Origin: Lysobacterales bacterium
Lineage (GTDB): Bacteria; Pseudomonadota; Gammaproteobacteria; Xanthomonadales; SZUA-38
Assembly (NCBI GenBank): GCA_028285525.1
Contig: JANQOZ010000005.1
Span: 1-64,000 of the forward strand
Direction: 5' to 3'
Length of the DNA: 64,000 nt
Shown here: in pieces, positions 37,968 through 47,764 of the stretch
How positions within the stretch are numbered: the first letter of the stretch is position 1
Layout: every line of letters begins with the position of its first letter
The notes under the pieces: generated by a model
Database searches by the model: none
The model's input: the letters and a program-made list of their open reading frames with translations, nothing else
Told to the model about the DNA's origin: nothing
Program-made: the position numbers and the translations under genes

Positions 37968-39622
37968 TGCTGGGCCAGGGACAGGACGGCGTTGACGGTC
38001 CAGTAGAGCACCAGGCCCGCCTGGAAGAAGGCGAACATCACGGAGAACACGATAGGCATCGCGAGAAAGATCTTCTGCTGAATCGGGTCTGCGGCGGGGT
38101 TTGGCGACAGTTTGGTCGTCAGAAACATCGCCGCGCCGTTGATCACGGGCAGGATAAAGAGTGGGTCAGGGGAGCTCAGGTCGTTGATCCAAAGCATAAA
38201 GTCTGCCTGCCGCAGCTCGACGCTCTCGAGCAGCACCCAGTAGAGGGCAAAAAACACCGGGATCTGAACGAGGATCGGCAGGCAGCCGCCGAGCGGGTTC
38301 ACCTTCTCCTTCTTGTAGATCTCCATCATGGCGACGTTGAACTTCTGCTTGTCGTCACCGAAGCGCTCTTTCAGCTGCTGGATTCGCGGCTGAAGTTTGC
38401 GCAGCTTGGCGGTGCTGCGGTACTGGGCTTCCGACAGCTTGTAGAACACCGCCTTGACCAGCACCGTGAGCAGCACAATCGCCCAGCCCCAGTTGCCCGT
38501 CAGCGCGTGGATTTTGTCGAGGAGCCAGAACAGGATCTTGGAAAACGGCGTAAAAATGCCGTAGTCGACGGTAAGGATGAGTCCCTCCGCCAGGGGCTCG
38601 ATTTGATCATGCAGCTTGGGACCGACGAACAGCGTGGTGGGGAAGTAGCCCATGGCGCCCGGGGCGACCCGCTGCGAGGGGCTGAGTGACCGGACGCGGT
38701 AACGCTGACCCCGGTCTACCGCCACCGCCTCAAGCTGCGCCTGCTGTTCGGCCGGCGGTACCCAGGCGGTGACAAAATAGTGCTGGACCATGGCCGCCCA
38801 GGCGGACGCGCCGCTACGGGAGATGGCCTTGTCGTCGAGATCTTCAAAGTCGAATTTCTCGTACTTGCCCTCGGTCGTATAGAGTCCGGTACCGAGAAAG
38901 CTGTAGCGCTCCGGGTTGCTGAAGGCGCTGCCGCTCACCTCGGGCGGCGGGCGACGCACGAGCTGCTGATAGTCGCTGCCGATCCACTCCTGATCGGAGT
39001 CGTTGCGCAGCGCCTGCTCGAGACCCACAACGTAAGACCCGCGGGTGAAGCGGTAGGTTTTGGTGACGGTTGTACCGCCGGCGCTCCAGGACAGTGGCAC
39101 AACCAGCTCCTCGTCGCTGCCGCCCAGAACGTAGCTCGACTGCTGTGCGCTGAAGGTCTGGGTGTGATCTGCGCTGGGGTGGGTGTTGCTGACGATGCCC
39201 GACTGCGCCAGAAACAGCGTGGCCGGATTGCTGCTGAGCAGCTCCACCTTGGTATCGGGGTTTTTCAGCTTAACCGGGTAGTCCCGCAGGGTCGCCTCCA
39301 CGATCGCGCCGCCCCGGGTACTGATCTTCAGGTCCAGTACGTCGGTCTGCACCGTGATGATGTCGCCGGCGTCCGAATAGATGGCCGCTTCCGGCTGGGC
39401 GGTCGGCGTTTGTGCCACGCCGGGTGTCGGGATGTCGGCGGCGGGCTCGGTGGTGTTCTGCGCCGCTTCGGGAATCGCTTCAGCGGTCGGCGCATCGTCG
39501 ACCGTCTGCACAACGGGCGCGGCTGCCGGCGCCTGAGGCGCGTAGTCCAGCTGCCACTGCTGGTAGATAAGGAACGCGCAGGCTCCGAGGGCGATCAGCA
39601 GAAATAAGCGGGAATTGGGCAT
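37931..39622 (-). CDS. yidC: Membrane protein insertase YidC
   Basis: 563 residues. An N-terminal anchor (LFLLIALGACAFLIYQQW) is followed by a long Pro/Ala/Thr linker and the periplasmic beta-supersandwich. The conserved five-helix core includes WGWAIVLLTVLVKAVFYKLSEAQYRSTAKLRKLQPRIQQLKERFGDD. It inserts proteins with or without SecYEG. It follows rnpA by 42 bp; the yidD gene that normally lies between them is not present. Confidence 0.97.
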   Translation of the reverse strand: MPNSRLFLLIALGACAFLIYQQWQLDYAPQAPAAAPVVQTVDDAPTAEAIPEAAQNTTEPAADIPTPGVAQTPTAQPEAAIYSDAGDIITVQTDVLDLKISTRGGAIVEATLRDYPVKLKNPDTKVELLSSNPATLFLAQSGIVSNTHPSADHTQTFSAQQSSYVLGGSDEELVVPLSWSAGGTTVTKTYRFTRGSYVVGLEQALRNDSDQEWIGSDYQQLVRRPPPEVSGSAFSNPERYSFLGTGLYTTEGKYEKFDFEDLDDKAISRSGASAWAAMVQHYFVTAWVPPAEQQAQLEAVAVDRGQRYRVRSLSPSQRVAPGAMGYFPTTLFVGPKLHDQIEPLAEGLILTVDYGIFTPFSKILFWLLDKIHALTGNWGWAIVLLTVLVKAVFYKLSEAQYRSTAKLRKLQPRIQQLKERFGDDKQKFNVAMMEIYKKEKVNPLGGCLPILVQIPVFFALYWVLLESVELRQADFMLWINDLSSPDPLFILPVINGAAMFLTTKLSPNPAADPIQQKIFLAMPIVFSVMFAFFQAGLVLYWTVNAVLSLAQQWVITKRVEASG

Positions 39623-39664
39623 GATAGTCCGAGTGCCTGGTTGGCTTCTTTGCGACGGGTTAAG

Positions 39665-40033
39665 TCAGGTGCCCTGCTTGAGCGACCGGTGCCAGCTGAT
39701 CAGCTGGTCCCAGTGATTGTCGAGAGCCTGCAGCAGCGCGTGGGCGGGCATCTTTGCGGCCGGCGGTCTGGCGATCACCACCAGGTCAACCGGGTGGTTA
39801 CGAATAGCGTTGCGCCGAAAACTTTCGCGGGCCAGCCGTTTGATCTGGTTGCGCTTAACGGCGCGTTTGTCGACTTTCTTCGACACCGCCAACCCGAGTC
39901 GGCCGTGGGCCGAGGTGCTTTGGCAGGCCAGAACGGTGAATGCGCGGCTGGCGGTTCGGCGCGGCTTGGCAAAGACCCTGCTGTAGTCCTGTTTCGTCAG
40001 GACCCGGCGGCTGCGGCCAAAAGATTCATCCAC
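39665..40033 (-). CDS. rnpA: Ribonuclease P protein component
   Basis: 122 residues. The RNR-like motif KRAVKRNQIKRLARESFR is diagnostic of RnpA, with RVLTKQDYSRVF at the N-terminus. It assists the RNase P RNA in trimming tRNA 5' ends. It lies 29 bp after rpmH, the standard arrangement next to the origin. Confidence 0.96.
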   Translation of the reverse strand: MDESFGRSRRVLTKQDYSRVFAKPRRTASRAFTVLACQSTSAHGRLGLAVSKKVDKRAVKRNQIKRLARESFRRNAIRNHPVDLVVIARPPAAKMPAHALLQALDNHWDQLISWHRSLKQGT

Positions 40034-40062
40034 GGCGGCTCACTCAAGGCTGCCGCGCGCCG

Positions 40063-40197
40063 TTAGCCGGCTAGACGCTTGCGACCTTTGGCGCGACGCG
40101 CGTTGATGATGGCGCGACCGCTGCGCGTGGCCATACGGGCCCGAAAGCCATGGGTGCGAGCCCGCTTCAGGCGGCTTGGTTGGAATGTGCGTTTCAT
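40063..40197 (-). CDS. rpmH: Ribosomal protein L34
   Basis: 44 residues in the minus frame, beginning [18 protein letters not shown] and ending [11 protein letters not shown], the invariant L34 sequence. ATG at 40197-40195, stop TAA at 40065-40063. It is the first gene of rpmH-rnpA-yidC-mnmE and is divergent from dnaA. Confidence 0.98.
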   Translation of the reverse strand: MKRTFQPSRLKRARTHGFRARMATRSGRAIINARRAKGRKRLAG

Positions 40198-40296
40198 TGG
40201 GGCTTACCTGCTTATCCGTTGTCGTCGCGCATACAAAAACACGACCTTGGTCCTCCGCCAGGGGCGAGGCGCCGGGCCGTGTCAAAAAGGAGCGAA

Positions 40297-40326
40297 AGAA
40301 TACCGGCGCAGGCACCGCAATGTCAA
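40297..40326 (-). promoter_or_regulatory. Likely sigma-70 promoter of rpmH
   Basis: On the minus strand TTGACA (40326-40321) and TATTCT (40302-40297) are separated by 18 bases, about 100 bases upstream of the rpmH ATG. Confidence 0.65.
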
Positions 40327-40422
40327 CCGACTCATCACTTGGCTTGTACCGGGTTTTGCGCAACTTTTGGCCAACGACAGCGGAATCTTGGAAGTGACGC
40401 TTAGGCGGCGTTAGACTGCTCG

Positions 40423-40445
40423 GCCCGACAAATTCTTTGTCGGGC
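40423..40445 (+). promoter_or_regulatory. Perfect stem-loop in the dnaA leader
   Basis: gcccgacaaa/tttgtcgggc, a 10-base perfect stem with loop ttc, ending 32 bases before the dnaA GTG. There is no T-tract after it. It could be an mRNA structure controlling dnaA, or a protein-binding palindrome. Confidence 0.5.
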
Positions 40446-40477
40446 TGAACAGCGGGACAACACTGAATGAAACACCT

Positions 40478-41800
40478 GTGAGCGGCGACGAGCTCTGGGC
40501 CCGATGTTTGAGCCGGCTGGAAGGCGAGCTCAGCGGGCAGGAAATGAACATGTACATCCGTCCGCTGCAGGCCCACTCCGCGGACGGCGTGACCTCCCTG
40601 ATGGCGCCCAATGAGTTTGTGCTCAACGCCGTACGCGACAACCATCTGCTGCTGATCGAGCAAACCCTGAGCCACCTGGCCGGTTCGGCCGTGGACGTCG
40701 CGCTGTTCGTGGGATCAGTGGGTGCCGAAGAGGTGAGCGCCCAGGCGGCAGCATCGAGCGCGGCCGCCGATGCCCGGATCGCCACCAACCTCGATCCGGC
40801 GTTCCGCTTCGAAAACTTTGTCCGCGGCAAGTCCAACGAAATGGCCCAGGCGGCGGCCCTGCAGGTGGCCGACAACCCGGGACACAACAGCTACAACCCT
40901 CTGTTGCTTTATGGCAGCACGGGACTGGGCAAGACGCACCTGCTGCACGCGGTTGGCAATCACCTGGTCAGCACCGGCAAGGCCCGGGTGATGTACCTGC
41001 ACTCCGAGCAGTTTGTCTCCCGCATGGTCCAGGCTCTGCGCCACAACAGTATTGATGAATTCAAGAAACGATATCGAACGGCAGACGCGCTGCTCATCGA
41101 CGATATCCAGTTTTTTGCGAACAAAGAGCGATCTCAGGAAGAGTTTTTTCACACCTTTAACACCCTGATCGACGGCAAGCAGCAGGTCATCCTCACCTGC
41201 GACCGATACCCGCGAGATGTGGACGGTCTGGAGTCGCGGCTGCAGTCGCGCTTTGGCTCGGGCCTGAGCGTGTCCATCGAGCCGCCGGACTTCGAGACCC
41301 GCGCAGCGATACTGATCGCCAAAGCCGCGGAGAAAGACCTGTGCCTGAACGAAGAGGTTGCGCTGCTGATCGCCCGTCACGTCCAGTCTAACGTTCGCGA
41401 GCTGGAAGGCGCGCTCAATACACTTTGGCTGAAAGCGCACATCACCAAGCAGGAGGTCACCGCGGGTTTCGCCAAAGAAGCACTGCGGGAGCTGCTTTCA
41501 GCACACCAGCGGCAGTGCACCATCCCCAACATCCAGCAGACGGTGGCCGACTATTACCACATCAGCGTGGCCGAAATGGTGTCGAAGCGTCGGTCCAGGA
41601 ACATTGCGCGGCCGCGCCAGATGGCAATGTGTCTGGCCAAAGAGCTGACGGAACACAGCCTGCCGGAGATCGGACGGGCCTTTGGTGGTCGCGATCACAC
41701 CACCGTGCTGCACGCCTACCGCAAAATCCACGAGCTTTGCAGCTCGGACGGGCGCCTGAACGATGACCACGACAAGCTGGTTCGAGCACTGACGCAATAG
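40478..41800 (+). CDS. dnaA: Chromosomal replication initiator DnaA
   Basis: 440 residues from a GTG start (E. coli dnaA also uses GTG); an ATG 11 bases upstream is out of frame. Domain I begins ELWARCLSRLEGELSGQEMNMYI. AAA+ domain III has Walker A GSTGLGKTHLLHAV and Walker B LLIDDIQFFANKE. Domain IV carries the DnaA-box-binding signature FGGRDHTTVLHAYRKI. Domain II is short. The adjacent downstream intergenic region holds DnaA boxes. Confidence 0.98.
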   Translation: MSGDELWARCLSRLEGELSGQEMNMYIRPLQAHSADGVTSLMAPNEFVLNAVRDNHLLLIEQTLSHLAGSAVDVALFVGSVGAEEVSAQAAASSAAADARIATNLDPAFRFENFVRGKSNEMAQAAALQVADNPGHNSYNPLLLYGSTGLGKTHLLHAVGNHLVSTGKARVMYLHSEQFVSRMVQALRHNSIDEFKKRYRTADALLIDDIQFFANKERSQEEFFHTFNTLIDGKQQVILTCDRYPRDVDGLESRLQSRFGSGLSVSIEPPDFETRAAILIAKAAEKDLCLNEEVALLIARHVQSNVRELEGALNTLWLKAHITKQEVTAGFAKEALRELLSAHQRQCTIPNIQQTVADYYHISVAEMVSKRRSRNIARPRQMAMCLAKELTEHSLPEIGRAFGGRDHTTVLHAYRKIHELCSSDGRLNDDHDKLVRALTQ

Positions 41801-42053
41801 CCATCTTGCTGCGGGGCCGTGCTTTTTGGTGGCCGGCGGTATTAAGTAGTGGATAAATTGTGGATAATTTGAGGACAGCAGGGAGCCGGTGACTTATCCC
41901 CAGCTTATACACCGCCTGGGGCTGCACTTATCCACCGCAAGAAATGACACAAGTCATTGATTTAATTAATATTTTGGGGGTTGTTCCAGTTATCTCGTGG
42001 AACAATAATTACAACTGTCTAACTATTAAATAATCATAAGTGGAAGCCTACCT
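41801..42053. other. oriC: Candidate replication origin oriC (dnaA-dnaN intergenic)
   Basis: 253 bases with five DnaA-box-like 9-mers: 41848-41856 (TTATCCACT, minus), 41859-41867 (perfect TTATCCACA, minus), 41894-41902 (TTATCCCCA), 41905-41913 (TTATACACC) and 41928-41936 (TTATCCACC). An AT-rich tract at about 41958-41975 (ttgatttaattaatatttt) and another at 42004-42033 could be the unwinding element. Half-sites tgttcca (41982-41988) and tggaaca (41998-42004) form a split parS-like repeat. Position next to dnaA supports an origin; experimental proof is absent. Confidence 0.85.
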
Positions 42054-43154
42054 ATGAAATTCAGTATTCAGCGAGAGGCACTGTTACGGCCGTTGACCCA
42101 GGTTGCAGGGGTCGTGGAACGGCGACAGACGCTGCCGGTTCTTTCCAATCTGCTGGTACGAGCCTCTGATAATCGACTGATGCTGACCGGAACTGATCTG
42201 GAAGTTGAGCTGACGGCTTCCGTAGGCGTTGAGGTGGAGCGCGAGGGTGAGGTCACAATCCCGGCGCGCAAGCTGCTGGATATCTGTAAAGCGCTGCAGG
42301 ACGGCACTCGCCTTGATCTGGACTTTTCCGCTGACAAGGCAACAATCCGCGCCGGCAGCGGTCGCTTTACGCTGGCCACCCTTCCCGCGAACGAGTTCCC
42401 GGTGATCGAAGACGTGGAAGTGGGAGAGTCGGTCCAGATCAAGCAAAGTGATCTGAAGCGCATTATTGAGGGAACAGCGTTTGCAATGGCTAACCAGGAC
42501 GTTCGCTACTACCTGAATGGGCTGCTGCTCGAGCTGCGCGAAGGCCTGCTGCGCTGCGTGGCAACCGACGGACACCGTCTGGCAATTACCGATGTTGACG
42601 CTGACCTGGCTGTGGATAACGTCCGCCAGATGATCATCCCGCGCAAAGGTGTATTGGAGCTCCAGCGCCTTCTCGAAAACGACGATGAGCCCATCACGGT
42701 GCAGTTCGGGCGGTCCCACGTACGGGTAGCGCTCGACGATGGGACGTTCACCTCAAAGCTCATCGACGGCAAGTTTCCCGACTACGAGGCCGTGGTGCCG
42801 ATGGGAGCGGATCTTGTGGTTCAAGGCGAGCGCGATGACATCCGCGATGCCCTCCATCGCGCGGCGATTCTGTCCAACGAAAAGTACCGCGGCGTTCGGC
42901 TCGAGCTGGCCCCAAACCAGATGCGGATTGTGGCCCACAATCCCGAGCAGGAAGAGGCCGTCGAGGAAGTTGAGGTGACCAGCGAGATCGACCAGCTCGC
43001 GGTTGGGTTTAACGTCAACTACGTATTGGACGCCCTCAACGCCCTCGATACCGACCAGATTCAGCTTTGCTTCAAAGACGCCAACAGCAGCTGCCTGTGC
43101 AAGTCGCCTGAGTCGGACCATGCTCGTCACGTTGTGATGCCGCTACGCCTGTAG
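42054..43154 (+). CDS. dnaN: DNA polymerase III beta sliding clamp
   Basis: 366 residues, the E. coli DnaN size. MKFSIQREALLRPLTQVAGVVERRQTLPVLSNLLV is canonical, as are ATDGHRLA and the C-terminal VVMPLRL. Three clamp domains form a ring dimer around DNA. It is preceded by oriC and followed by recF after 43 bp. Confidence 0.98.
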   Translation: MKFSIQREALLRPLTQVAGVVERRQTLPVLSNLLVRASDNRLMLTGTDLEVELTASVGVEVEREGEVTIPARKLLDICKALQDGTRLDLDFSADKATIRAGSGRFTLATLPANEFPVIEDVEVGESVQIKQSDLKRIIEGTAFAMANQDVRYYLNGLLLELREGLLRCVATDGHRLAITDVDADLAVDNVRQMIIPRKGVLELQRLLENDDEPITVQFGRSHVRVALDDGTFTSKLIDGKFPDYEAVVPMGADLVVQGERDDIRDALHRAAILSNEKYRGVRLELAPNQMRIVAHNPEQEEAVEEVEVTSEIDQLAVGFNVNYVLDALNALDTDQIQLCFKDANSSCLCKSPESDHARHVVMPLRL

Positions 43155-43197
43155 TCGAACAATCGGCGCGAGCTCGCAGCAACCCGCGTCCCCCACG

Positions 43198-44277
43198 ATG
43201 ATCCGCGTCAGTCGTCTGCAGATCGACGGCGTTCGGAACCTCAATGCTGTTGACCTCAAGCCCGGTGCCGGTATCAACCTTTTTCTGGGGGACAACGGCG
43301 CGGGCAAGACCAGCCTGTTAGAAGCCCTTCATTGCCTGAGTCGGGGCCGCTCGTTTCTTGGCAGCGGGCGACATGAATTCCTGAATCGAGAGCAGCGCAA
43401 GGCCGTCATCGTTGCGCACCTGGCCCGGAACGATGAGCCGTCCGAAGTCCTGGGTATTCAGCGCGAGCCCTCGGTCTGGTCGGCGAGGGCCGGTGGTCAG
43501 GACATCAAGTCGCTGGCGACCTTGGCAGAAAAGCTGCCGTTCACCGTGTTTCATCCCGGGCTGCATCGACTGATTGAGGGTCAGCCTGAGGACCGAAGAC
43601 GGTTCCTGGATTTCGGAGTGTTTCACGTGGAACATGGATTTCTCCAGCACTGGCGTCGCTATCGAACCACCTTGCGGCAGCGTAACGCCGCAATCCGCAG
43701 CGGCGCATCGATCAACGAAATCACGGTATGGGATCAAGCGCTGGTGGAACATGGGGAAGCGGTGGCGCAGTATCGCCGATCGCATCTCGATCGAATCAGC
43801 AGTTTCGCCGCTGAGCATCTTCAACGCTTCTCCCCGGCCTTGGCGAAAATTTCGCTGTCTCTTGCCACGGGCTGGCCGGAAGATCAGACGCTGCACGAGG
43901 CTTTAGGGGAGTGCCTTGGTCAGGATCGTGAACTGGGTTTCACCAGCCGGGGTCCTCACCGAGGTGATGTCCGTATGGTGTCGGCAGGTCAGCGGATCGC
44001 GGGTCGGCTATCGCGCGGCCAGCAAAAGATGGTGGCGCTGGCGTTGCTGCTGGCTCAGTCGGAAGCGATGTCAGAACAGGGGGGCGTACCCGTGATTGGG
44101 TTTGATGATCTCCCGTCGGAACTGGACACAGAGCACCAGCGGATCGCGGTAGAAGTAGTTCGACGACTGGGCGCTCAGATCTGGATAACGGGTAATGCTG
44201 CACCCCCTGGGGTGGACAAGAGCGGCGTGGACAAAGTGTTCCACGTGGAACAAGGGCAGGTCTCAGAACTGGTATAA
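43198..44277 (+). CDS. recF: DNA replication and repair protein RecF
   Basis: 359 residues. Walker A LGDNGAGKTSLLEAL, the signature LSRGQQKMVALALLLAQ and Walker B VIGFDDLPSELD give the SMC-like ATPase fold. It loads RecA at gaps with RecO and RecR. Two parS sites lie inside its coding sequence, and the gyrB -10 element overlaps its stop codon. Confidence 0.97.
   Translation: MIRVSRLQIDGVRNLNAVDLKPGAGINLFLGDNGAGKTSLLEALHCLSRGRSFLGSGRHEFLNREQRKAVIVAHLARNDEPSEVLGIQREPSVWSARAGGQDIKSLATLAEKLPFTVFHPGLHRLIEGQPEDRRRFLDFGVFHVEHGFLQHWRRYRTTLRQRNAAIRSGASINEITVWDQALVEHGEAVAQYRRSHLDRISSFAAEHLQRFSPALAKISLSLATGWPEDQTLHEALGECLGQDRELGFTSRGPHRGDVRMVSAGQRIAGRLSRGQQKMVALALLLAQSEAMSEQGGVPVIGFDDLPSELDTEHQRIAVEVVRRLGAQIWITGNAAPPGVDKSGVDKVFHVEQGQVSELV
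43619..43634. promoter_or_regulatory. parS: parS site (one base off a palindrome)
   Basis: tgtttcacgtggaaca, one mismatch from the ParB consensus tgtttcacgtgaaaca and from the perfect palindrome. It is inside recF, near the origin, as expected for ParB loading sites. Confidence 0.85.
44237..44252. promoter_or_regulatory. parS: parS site (perfect palindrome)
   Basis: tgttccacgtggaaca, a perfect 16-base palindrome matching known parS sequences. It is at the 3' end of recF, 21 bases before the gyrB -10 element. Confidence 0.92.
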
Positions 44278-44278
44278 T
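44270..44278 (+). promoter_or_regulatory. Extended -10 element upstream of gyrB
   Basis: tggtataat fits TGnTATAAT. It overlaps the recF stop codon (44275-44277) and lies 98 bases upstream of the gyrB ATG. No good -35 is seen 17 bases upstream, as expected for an extended -10 promoter. Confidence 0.6.
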
Positions 44279-44289
44279 CCGAGGGTTAA

Positions 44290-46764
<2,475 letters not shown>

Positions 46765-46782
46765 CACCCCTTCCGGCGGCCG

Positions 46783-46803
46783 GCCGGCGGGATTCCCGCC
46801 GGC
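46783..46803 (+). terminator. Stem-loop after gyrB
   Basis: Perfect 9-base stem gccggcggg/cccgccggc with loop att, 18 bases after the gyrB stop. No T-tract; it separates gyrB from gspC. Confidence 0.5.
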
Positions 46804-46828
46804 ACCGCTTTGCGCTACCATCGCGCAC

Positions 46829-47764
46829 ATGTTTTCTCAAGTGGCCGAGCGTGATCCCGCGCAGACGGCAGCGCTGCTCGCCGGCTGGGTTGCGCTTTTG
46901 GCAGCGCTGGTCTGCTGCGTCTGGCTGACCGCCTCAATCGTGTGGAAGGTGGTGGACCTCAATCCGTCCCCGGCACCCGCGCTCGACGGCAGCACGGAAC
47001 CGCTCGCCGCGGCAACGGCACAGGCGGTGGATCTTCCCGGCCTGCATCTGTTTGGACAGTCGGGCATGGCAATCCCGCTGGGTGGCGGCGCGTTCGACGC
47101 TCCCGAAACGAGTCTGGACCTGCTGCTGCGCGGCACGCTGGCCTCTGATGATCCGAAGCAGGGCATGGCCATTGTCGTCGACAGCGAGGGTGACGGCTTT
47201 TACAACGTTGGAGACGAGCTCCCCGGCGCGGCCAGCCTTCATGAAGTGTATACCGATCGAGTTGTGCTGGTTCACCAGGGCCGCTTTGAGACGCTTCGCC
47301 TACGCGACGAAGAAAATCCTGCGCCGCGCAGCCGCCTGGCTCGCAACAGTCGACGCAGCGGCAGCCGGGGCGCCGCCCGCGGTGCAGGCCAGGCGATGCC
47401 CGGAATTCGCACGAGCGCCGTGCCCGCTGGAAACGGTCAGCAGGTGGACTGGCGCAACGTGCAGACCACGCTGCGGATCGACCCGGCGGAGCTGGCTCGC
47501 CAGGTGCGCGTGCTGCCCCATATGGAAAACGGTAAGCCGGTGGGCGTGCGGCTTCAGGTGGGCAGGGACAGCGCGGTGTTTTCCAAGCTCGGACTTCGCA
47601 ATACCGACATCATCACCGAGGTGAACGGTGTGCCCCTGGATAATCCGGCGCGTTCCTTCGAGCTGATCAATCAGCTTAAGTCTCAGTCCAACTTTGCGGT
47701 CCGCCTCAAGCGAGACGGCCGCGAAATGACCCTCAATATCGACGCCAACCAGCTGGGAAATTAA
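46829..47764 (+). CDS. gspC: Type II secretion protein GspC
   Basis: 311 residues. A transmembrane helix at about 17-39 (LAGWVALLAALVCCVWLTASIVW) precedes the periplasmic homology region (LHLFG...LLLRGTLASDDPKQGMAIV...VGDELPGAASLHEVYTDRVVLVHQGRFETLRL). An Arg/Ser-rich linker and a C-terminal PDZ-like domain (LRNTDIITEVNGVPLDNPARSFELINQL) follow. It links inner-membrane GspLM to the secretin. First of gspC-D-E-F; the gspD TTG follows the stop directly. Confidence 0.92.
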   Translation: MFSQVAERDPAQTAALLAGWVALLAALVCCVWLTASIVWKVVDLNPSPAPALDGSTEPLAAATAQAVDLPGLHLFGQSGMAIPLGGGAFDAPETSLDLLLRGTLASDDPKQGMAIVVDSEGDGFYNVGDELPGAASLHEVYTDRVVLVHQGRFETLRLRDEENPAPRSRLARNSRRSGSRGAARGAGQAMPGIRTSAVPAGNGQQVDWRNVQTTLRIDPAELARQVRVLPHMENGKPVGVRLQVGRDSAVFSKLGLRNTDIITEVNGVPLDNPARSFELINQLKSQSNFAVRLKRDGREMTLNIDANQLGN

